From NCBI GenBank assembly GCA_035555975.1, contig DATMFV010000035.1:124001-188000 (forward strand): a stretch of 64,000 bases of DNA. Reading direction: 5' to 3'. This document shows, one piece after another, positions 15,850 through 24,470 of the stretch. The position numbers were made by a program, and so were the translations under genes. Each line of letters begins with the position of its first letter. The first letter of the stretch is position 1. The notes under the pieces are model-generated. The model worked only from the letters and a program-made list of their open reading frames with translations, was not told the origin of the DNA and did not search any database. This stretch comes from DATMFV01 sp035555975. GTDB lineage: Bacteria > Verrucomicrobiota > Verrucomicrobiia > Chthoniobacterales > Chthoniobacteraceae.

Positions 15850-18800
15850 TTAAGCCTTCGCTGCGTTGCGCCGGGCGTCGGGCATCTTCGGGTTGGGGTT
15901 GCGGAGGCGAGCCAGGTAACTGACCCGTGTGCGGACGTTGAGGTATTCCAGCAGACGGTAGTTCTTCTGCTGCGCCTTGAGCTTCGAAACCCGGCTTTCG
16001 GGGTCGCTGATGTCGCCGAACACGATGGAGCCGGAGGCACAGGCCTGGGCGCAGGCGGTGGTGAAGCTGTCGGTGGGAATCCGAACGTCATCGGAAGCGC
16101 CCGCCTTGACCTTCGTGGCGATCCGCGCGGTCTGAATCCGCTGGACGCAGAAGGTGCACTTTTCCATCACCCCGCGCATGCGGACGGTGACGTTCGGGTT
16201 CTTCTGCATCTTGAGCGTCTCGGCCATCCCCTTCTTGGTCAGCGGACCGAGCTTGAGGCCGTTGACTTCGCCCAGGAGCGGAACTTCGACCGGGGTGATC
16301 GGGCGCTGGTTGTAATCAAAGAAGTTGAACCGGCGGACCTTGAAGGGACAGTTGTTGGCGCAGTACCGGGTGCCGATGCAGCGGTTGTAGGCCATGACGT
16401 TGAGGCCGTCTTCGCTGTGGACGGTGGCGTTGACCGGGCAGACGGTTTCGCACGGCGCGTTTTCGCAGTGCTGACACATCATCGGCTGGATGACCATGTC
16501 CGGGTCGGTGGCGTACTCGTAGTTGTCCTGCGATTCGTTGCCGTCGCTGACGAAGTAGCGGTCGTTGCGCAGCCAGTGCATGGAACGGCCGTTGATGACC
16601 TGCTCCTTGCCGACGATCGGGACGTTGTTTTCCGCCTGGCAGGCGATGACGCACGCGGTGCAGCCGACGCAGGTGTTGAGGTCGATCGCCATCCCCCACT
16701 GGTTGGGAGCGTCGAGCTTCGGGTGCGTGTAAAGGCTCTGGTAACCGGCGGGCGGCATGTGGCTGTCGCCCCCCATCTGGCCGATGGCATCGGGGTGTTC
16801 CGCGTACTCGGTCACCGTCGCTTCGCGGACCAGTTCGCGGCCTTCCATGGTGAAGTGCTCCTGCGTGCTGGCGACCGGGAAGGTCTCATCGAGGTTGGTG
16901 ATCTTGAGGCCGACCGCAAAGTACGGGGCCGCCGTCGTGGCGAACGTGTAGGCATTGACCCCGGTGCCGCGACCGACGCGACCGACGACGCGCCGTCCCC
17001 ACCCGAGCGAGAGGGAGATCGAGTTGTCGGCGTGGCCCGGGACGATGTACGCCGGGACCCGCAGCTTGCGGCCGTCGAGTTCGAGTTCGATCAACTGGTG
17101 GTCGTTGTCAAAGGGTGGGTGCTTGATGCCGAACCGCTTGGCGGTGTTCGGGCTGATCCAGGCGACGTTGTCCCAGGTGGTGCGGGTGACCGGGTCGGGG
17201 CATTCCTGCATCCAGCCGTTGTTGTTGAAACGGCCATCGTCCATCTTGGTGTCCGCCGGAAAGACGATTTCAATGGCGTCGCCGGTGACCGGCTTGGGGA
17301 AACCGTCGGAAGGGACGGTGCCCCGGAAGGCGATCGGCGCGGGGGTGATTTCCTCCTGCGCACGGCCGTCGTGGAGAAGACGGTCCCAGGCGGTGACGAA
17401 ATCGGCCGGATTGAACCGGCTGCGATAGGTTTCCTGCACCAGTTCGGACCCGGTCGGCTTCGGTCGTCCTGCAAAACGGGCGAGCAGGTCGTACTCCGAC
17501 CAGCCGTCGTAAAGCGGCAGGATCATCGGCTGCTGCGGGGTGTAGCTCCCGTCGGCGGCGATGCCGTCGCCCCAGGTTTCGAGGTAATGAGCCGCCGGAA
17601 CCTGCCAGAGAGCGCCCTGCGAGGATTCATCCTCCCAGAGGCCGAGGCGGATGACGTTCGGGATCTTCTGCTGTTTGGCTTCCCAGTCGAGATTGGAAGG
17701 AGCGGTGTAGGCGGGGTTGCCGCCGAGGATGACGAGGGTTTTGACCGAATCGACCTGTGCGGCCAGTTCGGCCAGGGTCAGGCCCGGTTCGGGAAGGAGG
17801 TTCGCGGGCTGGCCGACGATCGTGTTGCCGAAGCTGCCGAGCGCCTGGTTGATCGCGGCGACGAGAATCTGAACGGCAACCGGCTGGCGCGAGCCAACGA
17901 GAACGAGGCTCTTGCCGTGGTGCGCCTTGAGGTCGGCGGCGAGTTCGCGAACCCAGCCGTCGGGGAAGGTAACGCCCTTGTCGCGGACGGCACCCCCGGT
18001 GGAGACGCCGAGTTCTTCGGCGAGCGCGAGGGCAAAGGTGCCCACCTGGCTCGCCGGAAGGCGGAGGCGGTGATCGGCCATGCCGCCGGTGACGGTGAAG
18101 CGGTTTTCGACGACGTAGAGGCGGTTCATCGAATCGCCCGGTTTCTCGACGTTGCGGCGCGCGGAGAAAGCGCGGACATCGCTCAGCGCCCGTTCGTCGG
18201 TGCCGAGGAAGTCGCAGTCGAGCGAGAGAAGGATGTCGGCCTTTTCAATGACCGGAACCGGTACGACCTCCGGCCCGAACGAAGCGGCGGCGGCGGCGCG
18301 CCACGTTTCGTTGCCGAGCGGGTCGTGGATGACCCAGCGCGCCTTCGGGAAACGGCGGGCGATCTCGCCGCGGAGCCGTTCGCGGGTCGGCGAGGGATAG
18401 TCGTCAACCAGGAAGACCAGCCCGGAGCCGTCCCCGGCTTCGGCGATTTCCTTTTCCAGGAATGCTTCAAAGGCGACGACATCGGAACGTTCCCCCTTGT
18501 GGAGGAAGAACCGCGAACGGTCGGGATCGTAGAGATCAAGGACCGAAGCCTGCGAGGCGGCGTCGGTCGCGCCATTGCTGACCGGGTGCTGCGGGTTGCC
18601 TTCGATCTTGGTCGGGCGGCCGTCGTGCGTGGTGACCAGCAGCGGCTGCGCGCCGTTGCGGCGCGGCATGGAGGTCGCGAAAAAGAGCGACTTGCCGGGG
18701 ATCGACCACTCGGAGCTTTTGGTGAACGGGACGAGGCTCTTGGGGTGGCGGCACGCGGCGAGGCCGAGGCCGGCCAGCGCGGTCGACGCCCCCATCAGCT

Positions 18801-18969
18801 TCAGGAAGTTGCGGCGCGTAACTTGGTCGAGCTTGAGTTCTGCGGCTCCCGCAGGAAATTCGCGTTCGAGTTTTTCGCGGAATTCGGGCGTGTCGGCAAG
18901 TTCGCCGAGGCTCCGCCAGTATTTCCGGCCCGTCAAATTTTCAGGAGGATGATGGAAAATGTGTTTCAT
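15850..18969 (-). CDS. actB: Alternative Complex III molybdopterin-family/iron-sulfur subunit ActB
   Basis: A 1039-residue fusion of a molybdopterin-oxidoreductase-like domain (residues about 90-730) and a ferredoxin domain (about 740-1000). A twin-arginine motif, TRRNFLKLMGAST (from residue 51), marks Tat export. In Act complexes the first domain is thought to lack the Mo cofactor. The ferredoxin part shows CVGCTACVIACQAENN, CQHCENAPCETVCPV, CIGTRYCANNCPF and CTFCVQ with CAQACASG, sufficient for three [4Fe-4S] and one [3Fe-4S] clusters that pass electrons from quinol to the haem subunits. Its ATG overlaps the actA stop (ATGA). Confidence 0.96.
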   Translation of the reverse strand: MKHIFHHPPENLTGRKYWRSLGELADTPEFREKLEREFPAGAAELKLDQVTRRNFLKLMGASTALAGLGLAACRHPKSLVPFTKSSEWSIPGKSLFFATSMPRRNGAQPLLVTTHDGRPTKIEGNPQHPVSNGATDAASQASVLDLYDPDRSRFFLHKGERSDVVAFEAFLEKEIAEAGDGSGLVFLVDDYPSPTRERLRGEIARRFPKARWVIHDPLGNETWRAAAAASFGPEVVPVPVIEKADILLSLDCDFLGTDERALSDVRAFSARRNVEKPGDSMNRLYVVENRFTVTGGMADHRLRLPASQVGTFALALAEELGVSTGGAVRDKGVTFPDGWVRELAADLKAHHGKSLVLVGSRQPVAVQILVAAINQALGSFGNTIVGQPANLLPEPGLTLAELAAQVDSVKTLVILGGNPAYTAPSNLDWEAKQQKIPNVIRLGLWEDESSQGALWQVPAAHYLETWGDGIAADGSYTPQQPMILPLYDGWSEYDLLARFAGRPKPTGSELVQETYRSRFNPADFVTAWDRLLHDGRAQEEITPAPIAFRGTVPSDGFPKPVTGDAIEIVFPADTKMDDGRFNNNGWMQECPDPVTRTTWDNVAWISPNTAKRFGIKHPPFDNDHQLIELELDGRKLRVPAYIVPGHADNSISLSLGWGRRVVGRVGRGTGVNAYTFATTAAPYFAVGLKITNLDETFPVASTQEHFTMEGRELVREATVTEYAEHPDAIGQMGGDSHMPPAGYQSLYTHPKLDAPNQWGMAIDLNTCVGCTACVIACQAENNVPIVGKEQVINGRSMHWLRNDRYFVSDGNESQDNYEYATDPDMVIQPMMCQHCENAPCETVCPVNATVHSEDGLNVMAYNRCIGTRYCANNCPFKVRRFNFFDYNQRPITPVEVPLLGEVNGLKLGPLTKKGMAETLKMQKNPNVTVRMRGVMEKCTFCVQRIQTARIATKVKAGASDDVRIPTDSFTTACAQACASGSIVFGDISDPESRVSKLKAQQKNYRLLEYLNVRTRVSYLARLRNPNPKMPDARRNAAKA

Positions 18970-19619
18970 CGATGGCAGCCAGCGCAGTTCTCAGGCGGGT
19001 TCACGTTCCACTCATGCTTCAACTCCAGACCGATCTGCCGCTGAGTCGTCCCGGCAGGCGGAGTCCAGTCGAGGTTGAAGACCTCGCCCGGCGGACGGAG
19101 GTGGTTTTCCGGAGCACGGTGGCATTCAAGGCACCACGCCATGCTCATCGGTTCATGGTGGTAGACGACCTCCATCTTGTTCACGTTGCCGTGGCAGCTA
19201 TAGCAGCTGATGCCCCGGTTGACGTGGACGGAGTGGTCGAAGTAGACGTAGTCGGGCGTTTTGTGAATCTGCACCCACTCGATCGGCAGGCCGGTTTCCC
19301 AGGAGTCGTGGACCGGCTTGAGCTTCGGGTTGTCCTTCTGCACCGTCGTGTGACAGTTCATGCAGGTCTGGGTGTTGGGGACGTTGGAGTGGGCGGCCAC
19401 TTCCACGAAACTGTGGCAGTAACGGCAGTCGAGCCCGAGCTGCGTGACGTGGATGTCATGCGAAAACGGCACCGGCTGCACCGGCATGTAGCCGACGCGA
19501 CTGTACTTCGGGGTCAGGTAATACCAGCAACCCGCCATCAGCAAAAGGCCGACGACAGATGCGCAGACGACCAGCTTGATCGGTAAAAGGTTGCTCGAAC
19601 GTGGGAAAATATTCGCCAT
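18966..19619 (-). CDS. actA: Alternative Complex III pentahaem cytochrome c subunit ActA
   Basis: A 217-residue multihaem cytochrome with a single N-terminal helix (about 12-30). Five CxxCH sites are visible: CRYCH, CMNCH, CYSCH, CLECH and CAGCH, the number expected for ActA. It receives electrons from the iron-sulfur clusters of ActB and passes them to ActE or another cytochrome. It is the first gene of the act operon; the region upstream to 19811 would hold the promoter. Confidence 0.95.
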   Translation of the reverse strand: MANIFPRSSNLLPIKLVVCASVVGLLLMAGCWYYLTPKYSRVGYMPVQPVPFSHDIHVTQLGLDCRYCHSFVEVAAHSNVPNTQTCMNCHTTVQKDNPKLKPVHDSWETGLPIEWVQIHKTPDYVYFDHSVHVNRGISCYSCHGNVNKMEVVYHHEPMSMAWCLECHRAPENHLRPPGEVFNLDWTPPAGTTQRQIGLELKHEWNVNPPENCAGCHR

Positions 19620-19811
19620 GGGGTCGCGTTACGAGAGGGTCAAAGTGAAAAATGCGCCGGGGCTGCGGAGACCGATGGCCGGGCTCTCGGGAGCTGAAGT
19701 GAAAGAGTGGTTGCGCATGTCAAAGGTGGTCTTCAAACAAGTTCACATCCGCATTCGTGCTCGAAAACGAAAAATCTGTCAATCATTTGAGTTACTGATT
19801 TTGGCCAGGTT
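19620..19811 (-). promoter_or_regulatory. Upstream region of the act operon
   Basis: 192 bp between actA and the downstream end of the glycosyltransferase gene, distinctly AT-rich from 19730 to 19810. On the minus strand a TTGACA (19782-19777) is followed by an AT-rich stretch, but a good -10 box at 16-18 bp is not obvious. I treat the whole gap as the probable promoter region of the respiratory operon without assigning a start site. Confidence 0.3.
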
Positions 19812-21419
19812 TTATTTTGGACGTGAAGTCGGGCGGGGCGTTGTCTCGCTTTCGGCGTCGAGTTTCAAGAGGAAAAATGGTTTTTTTCCCTCCTGATGGA
19901 GCGGGAGCGCCGAAATGGGATGGCCCCGTCTCTCTTCGAGCCATCTCCACTCGCGTTCCCGCACGAGCGCGAACCGGGCGTCCGGGGGCACTTCCTTGAC
20001 CGACGAAACAAAACGCAGGGGCCGGTCGATGTAGAATAGCGAAGCTTCGTAGCCGGGATCAATCACGGAAATGAACTGATTTGCCGGCACCTCGGCGGCG
20101 ACTTTCCGGCCGACGGGGCGGAGGTGGTCGCGGAGGCTGATCCGCTCAATGACGACCAGCGAAAAGGGGATCATCGCCGCCACGATGCAGAGCGCCGTCC
20201 CGAGCGCGAGGCGGACCGGCCCCTCCTCCGGTCTGCGCCATTCGCGAATGAGCGCCGCCAAGAGCCCTCCCCAGACGAGCGCCACCGCCAGCCAGGCCCA
20301 CCACGCCGGCGCGGCCGGGCGCACGACCCACGGGAGCAGGGGAATCGCCAGCAGCAGGAGCAGGCCGACCCCCCGGTTGAACCGGCGCCAGCCGTTTTTC
20401 CACGCCGCCGGGGCATGCAGCGCCGCGAGCGCGAGCAACAGCGCCATGACCGGGTAGAGCGGCAGGGTGTAGCGGGGCAGCATGCCGGGGATCACCATCA
20501 ACCCGGCAAAGGCGATCACCAGCGGCCAGCGGGTGGTGCGGACCAGGAGCGCCAGCCGCCCGTTGCGGGCGCTGATGGCGTCCATCACGCGCCGGTTCCA
20601 GAGGAGCGGATAGAAGACGATCCACGGCAGCCCGTTGGCAAGCGCCCGGGGGATGTTGACCAGTTCCAGCCGCCCCCCGCCGACCCGTTCCTTGAGCTGG
20701 TCGAGCATCACCGTCGTCGCCCCGAGCGAGCGGGTGGAAAAATAATACGGAAGCCACCAGGCGCAGACCAGCGCCAGCGCCAGCAGCAGCGCCCCGGCGT
20801 GGGCCCAGCTCAGGAAAAGCCGTTTCTCCTTCGCCGCCGCGAGCACCAGAAAGAGCAGGCCGTAAAAAAAGAGAAGGTGCGGAAAAGGCCCCTTGGCCAG
20901 AATGCCCAACCCGAGCGCCAACATCGGTACGAGCCAGAGCCGCCAGCCGGTTTCCCGCCCCATCCAGGCCGCGAGCCAGAGGGCAAAGGCGATCGCGGTC
21001 AGGCTGACGTAGATCGCCTCGATCTCGATCAGCCGCCCCTTTTCCAGCATGGCGAGGTGGGTCAGGAAAAAAAGCCCGGCCAGAAAGCCGCCCTTCTGCC
21101 CGATCCAGCGGCCGCCGCTCCAGGCGAGGACCAGCGTCGCCGCCAGCACGGCGAGCACCGAAGGGAGCCGCACGCTCCACTCCGTCCGCTGCCCGGTGAC
21201 CACCGTGGCCCCGGCGACCGCCCAGTTGATCAGCGGCGGTTTGCGCAGGTACGGCTCGCCGTTGAGGTGGGGGACGATCCAGTCGCCATCGGCGAGCATC
21301 TCCAGCCCCGGGAGAATCCGGCGGCCTTCCTCCCCTTTGAGTTCTCCGCCGCCCAGCCCGGGCAGGTAGAGCAGCCCCCAGAGGCAGCACAGAAGCAACA
21401 GGGAAAGGGAACGGGTCAT
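19812..21419 (-). CDS. ArnT/PMT-family membrane glycosyltransferase
   Basis: A 535-residue polytopic protein of the GT-C fold (ArnT, PMT, dolichyl-phosphate-mannose transferases). The first loop after helix 1 holds the acidic catalytic region (KGEEGRRILPGLEMLADGDWIVPHLNGEPYLRKPP, residues about 28-62), and LEKGRLIEIEAIYVS and LAKGPFPHLLFFYG are typical later loops. Such enzymes move a sugar from a polyprenyl-phosphate carrier to lipid A, protein or other cell-surface acceptors outside the membrane. The acceptor cannot be told from the sequence. It is a single gene, divergent from the next group. Confidence 0.85.
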   Translation of the reverse strand: MTRSLSLLLLCCLWGLLYLPGLGGGELKGEEGRRILPGLEMLADGDWIVPHLNGEPYLRKPPLINWAVAGATVVTGQRTEWSVRLPSVLAVLAATLVLAWSGGRWIGQKGGFLAGLFFLTHLAMLEKGRLIEIEAIYVSLTAIAFALWLAAWMGRETGWRLWLVPMLALGLGILAKGPFPHLLFFYGLLFLVLAAAKEKRLFLSWAHAGALLLALALVCAWWLPYYFSTRSLGATTVMLDQLKERVGGGRLELVNIPRALANGLPWIVFYPLLWNRRVMDAISARNGRLALLVRTTRWPLVIAFAGLMVIPGMLPRYTLPLYPVMALLLALAALHAPAAWKNGWRRFNRGVGLLLLLAIPLLPWVVRPAAPAWWAWLAVALVWGGLLAALIREWRRPEEGPVRLALGTALCIVAAMIPFSLVVIERISLRDHLRPVGRKVAAEVPANQFISVIDPGYEASLFYIDRPLRFVSSVKEVPPDARFALVREREWRWLEERRGHPISALPLHQEGKKPFFLLKLDAESETTPRPTSRPK

Positions 21420-21652
21420 AGACGGACGGTTTTTTCATAAAGCAAGCCTCTTGGGAAGCCGCGAATGGCGCGCCCACTTTCCCTGCGAAACGGGATTGCC
21501 TCCACCCCACCGGATGCTGCACGGTCAATCCGCCGATTGAAAAGCGCGGTCTTTTTGTCCATGATACCGGTTGCCAACCGCCGTGCGGTCATTTTGGGGG
21601 AACGACGCCTTCCGCTCCTCCCGCGTGCCGCCGCCCGGCCGGCCCCTGCACC
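21420..21652. promoter_or_regulatory. Divergent intergenic region
   Basis: 233 bp between the minus-strand glycosyltransferase and the plus-strand gene at 21653, so it should contain both promoters. A short perfect inverted repeat TCAATC-CGCC-GATTGA lies at 21525-21540 and could be a regulator site. No clear promoter boxes were identified. Confidence 0.3.
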
Positions 21653-22471
21653 TTGAAAGCAATCGTTGCCAAGATACTCTTCCGCCTGTTCCTGCTGGCC
21701 CTGCTCGGCGCGGGGCTCTGGCTCTGGTTTGCCTTGAGCCCCGTCCGCCATGCCCCGGGGGTGTTGGTCGTGAGCCCGCCGATCCGGACCGCGCCGGGAA
21801 GCACGGCGGCGCGCCCCTCCCTCCAGCTCAAGCCGGTCGAAAACTATACCCTGCGCGATGTCGGCGGGCTGCGGCTGGCCGGAAGGGTGCTGGCGGCCAA
21901 ACGCTACCGCGATGCCCAGGCCCGGCTTGCGCCGCTCGATGTGCTGATCGGCTGGGGACCGATGTCGGACTCGACCTTCGTGCGGCAACTGACCATCGAA
22001 CAGGGGGAGCGGACCTCCACGGTGCAATGGAAAGGGGAGGAGCCGCCGCTTCCGCCCGGGGAGATCGCGGCTTCGAGCCTTCACCTCCACCTGATCCCGG
22101 CCGACCGGGAGATCGCCACCTTTCTGGGAGAACTGAAGGTCGGGACGCTGGTCGACTTTCGCGGCACGATCGTCGAAGCCGAAAAGGGGGACTTTCACTG
22201 GCGCTCCACCCCGGGGGACGACCGGAACGCCGCACGGGAACTCTTCCTTCTGCAAAGGGCGGGGGTTTTTGACGGCAACCAGAACCTCGCCGAAAAGGAG
22301 GCGCGCGACCAGCTTGCCGACGCGCGCGACAATCTCAACCGGTGGTACCAATGCCTGGCCGAGCAACGGGCCAAGCTCGACCCCAACGACGCCGAAGCCG
22401 TCCACGCCTTCAACCGCGAAGCGCAACGCTACATGGAGGCGGCCCACCCGGAGGCCGCCGACGCCCCATGA
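21653..22471 (+). CDS. Membrane-anchored protein of unknown function
   Basis: 272 residues with one N-terminal helix (about 8-26, LFLLALLGAGLWLWFAL). The central part contains RLAGRVLAAKRYRDAQARLAP and LIGWGPMSD, features I associate with a family of uncharacterised periplasmic proteins, and ends in a charged, probably helical segment (about 215-260). A small beta-barrel-like core (VGTLVDFRGTIVEAEKGDFHW) suggests a binding role only. The start codon is TTG at 21653. It overlaps the DUF1275 gene (ATGA), so the two are translationally coupled. Confidence 0.75.
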   Translation: MKAIVAKILFRLFLLALLGAGLWLWFALSPVRHAPGVLVVSPPIRTAPGSTAARPSLQLKPVENYTLRDVGGLRLAGRVLAAKRYRDAQARLAPLDVLIGWGPMSDSTFVRQLTIEQGERTSTVQWKGEEPPLPPGEIAASSLHLHLIPADREIATFLGELKVGTLVDFRGTIVEAEKGDFHWRSTPGDDRNAARELFLLQRAGVFDGNQNLAEKEARDQLADARDNLNRWYQCLAEQRAKLDPNDAEAVHAFNREAQRYMEAAHPEAADAP

Positions 22472-23127
22472 TCTCGCGACTGCCACGCTGGGTCTGGGGT
22501 GGCGCGGGCGTGCTCGCCTTCATCGCCGGGATGATCAACGTCGTCGGGTTCCTCGGCATGGAACACCAGGGGATCACCCATCTTACCGGCACCGCGAGCA
22601 TGTTCGGGGTCGCCCTCTCGGAATTGCGGCCCGACCGGAGCTTTCACTTTCTCGGCATTTTGAGCGCCTTTGTCGCAGGGGCCGTCCTGAGCGGGTTCCT
22701 TCTGGCCGACAGCACGCTGCGCCTCGGTCGCCGTTACGGGGCGGCGCTTTTTCTGGAGACGATCCTGCTCGTGCTCGCCGTCCCCCTGCTTTCCAGCCAC
22801 CACCTGGCGGGCGATTACCTCGCCTCGTGCGCCGCCGGGTTGCAGAACGCCATGGCGAGCACCTATAGCGGCTCGGTCGTCCGGACGACCCACCTCACCG
22901 GAATGTTCACCGACATCGGGATCGCGCTCGGCCAGTTTTTCCGGGGCATCCGGACCGACCGGCTGCGCCTGTTGCTTTACGGGATCATCGTCGGCTCGTT
23001 CATCGCGGGCGGCGCTGCCGGGGCGGTGATCTTCCGCCATTTCGGCTACCGCACGCTTCTGGTCCCCGCTGCGCTGACGGGGCTGGCCGCGCTCGGCTAC
23101 ACCGTTTACCAGTGGCGGGAGCGGTAA
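22468..23127 (+). CDS. DUF1275 (YoaK-type) membrane protein
   Basis: A 219-residue membrane protein of the DUF1275 family, about six helices. Family features visible are AFIAGMINVVGFLGMEHQGITHLTGTASMFG near the start and LQNAMASTYSGSVVRTTHLTGMFTDIG in the middle, an internally repeated H-x-T-G pattern. Its role is unknown; a transporter-like function has been proposed. The start at ATG 22468 overlaps the upstream stop. It converges on the FAD oxidoreductase gene with only 59 bp between. Confidence 0.9.
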   Translation: MISRLPRWVWGGAGVLAFIAGMINVVGFLGMEHQGITHLTGTASMFGVALSELRPDRSFHFLGILSAFVAGAVLSGFLLADSTLRLGRRYGAALFLETILLVLAVPLLSSHHLAGDYLASCAAGLQNAMASTYSGSVVRTTHLTGMFTDIGIALGQFFRGIRTDRLRLLLYGIIVGSFIAGGAAGAVIFRHFGYRTLLVPAALTGLAALGYTVYQWRER

Positions 23128-23186
23128 TCAGGCCCGTCCCGTTGATCTGCCATGAAACCTCCTGCTTTTGCGCCGGCAGGGATTGC

Positions 23187-24470
23187 TTACCCGACCGGTG
23201 CCGCAAGCTTGGTCGACGGCCATTCCAGTTCGCACGGCAACAACCCCGCCAGCGCGCAATACGCCGCCGCCTTTCCGGCGGCTTCCCCCATCGGGACCGC
23301 GTTCCCGGTGACGCGATAACTGGAATGCGCCAGAAAATCACCGCTGATGCACCGGCCGGCCATCAGGAGGGCATCCACTCCCGCAGCCACCAGCGCCCCG
23401 TAGGGGATGTCGTAGGGACGCACCGGTTGGCGTTGCGAGAAATCAAAGGCGCGGCTCGCATCGGGGTTGGGAGAGTGGACATCCATGCCAAATCTCGCGC
23501 GACAGACGCCATCTTCACGAAGGCGACCGGCGACGAGATCGCCGACGGTGACCGCATCGCGCCCGTGCAACCGGCGTCCTTCGCGGACCCCGATCTGTGC
23601 CGCGGTCGAAATGAGCCGCAGGTTGGCCCAGACGCCCCCCAGCGACCGCAGGGCGCGGACCCCGTCGTCAATCTCGCGCCGGGCCCGCAGGGTGGCGTCG
23701 GTGATCGCCTGTGCGTCGGCATGGCTGACGGCGTAGACATGGTTGGCCATCAAGGCAAAAAGATCGTCGCGAATATAGAAAAGACTCGGGGCGGTGTAGC
23801 TGGGGAAATGGTTGGCCCGGTGAAATTCCGCCAGGAATTCCTCCCGCCGCGACCGGTTGGCAGGGCGGTGGAAACGGTCCATCGCCTCCGGATCAAGACC
23901 GGCGACGAGCGCCATCAGCGACATCGGCTGCGTCTCGCCGCTTTCGCCGCGCCCGACGTCATAGCGGACGCCGGCCAGCGCGCCGAGATCGCCATCGCCC
24001 GTGGCATCAATGAAAACGGAGGCTTTCCAGGCCTGCCGGCCGGTTTTGGACTCCGTCACGACCGACTCCAGCCGACCCGAAGGCGATTTTGCCGCAGCAA
24101 CGACGCGGGTATGAAGCTGGATCGCCACCCCTTCCTCCTGGCACATGGCTTCGAGCACCAGTTTCATCTGTTCGGGATCGTAGACGAAATTCGCGCCGCT
24201 GCGTTGCCGGTAGGCGGAGCGGGCCTTGAGACGGGCGACGATCTCCGGGAGAAGCCCGGTCGGTTTGTCGGCGTCGATGACGTAGGTCAGCAGCCCGGCG
24301 GTCCAGATGCCGCCCAGACATCCGTGGACTTCGAGGAGTCGGGTCCGCGCACCGCCACGTGCGGCGGCGATCGCCGCAGCAACTCCGGCCGGACCGGCTC
24401 CGCAAACGACGACATCGGTTTCTTCAGCCACGGGCGTCTCCCGTGCAGGTTCATGGAGCAGGTGTTTCAT
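23187..24470 (-). CDS. FAD-dependent oxidoreductase
   Basis: A 427-residue flavoprotein of the FAD_oxidored (PF12831-like) group. The N-terminal dinucleotide fold shows DVVVCGAGPAGVAAAIAAARGG (residues 18-40), an acidic strand end (LLEVHGCLGGIWTAG) and a later SVFIDATGDGDLGALAG motif that closes the FAD site. The substrate is unknown; in Verrucomicrobia and Planctomycetes such enzymes often accompany polysaccharide-degradation genes and may oxidise sugars or cofactors. It overlaps the heparinase-like gene upstream (ATGA) and is the last gene of that operon. No signal peptide is visible, so it is probably cytoplasmic. Confidence 0.85.
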   Translation of the reverse strand: MKHLLHEPARETPVAEETDVVVCGAGPAGVAAAIAAARGGARTRLLEVHGCLGGIWTAGLLTYVIDADKPTGLLPEIVARLKARSAYRQRSGANFVYDPEQMKLVLEAMCQEEGVAIQLHTRVVAAAKSPSGRLESVVTESKTGRQAWKASVFIDATGDGDLGALAGVRYDVGRGESGETQPMSLMALVAGLDPEAMDRFHRPANRSRREEFLAEFHRANHFPSYTAPSLFYIRDDLFALMANHVYAVSHADAQAITDATLRARREIDDGVRALRSLGGVWANLRLISTAAQIGVREGRRLHGRDAVTVGDLVAGRLREDGVCRARFGMDVHSPNPDASRAFDFSQRQPVRPYDIPYGALVAAGVDALLMAGRCISGDFLAHSSYRVTGNAVPMGEAAGKAAAYCALAGLLPCELEWPSTKLAAPVG

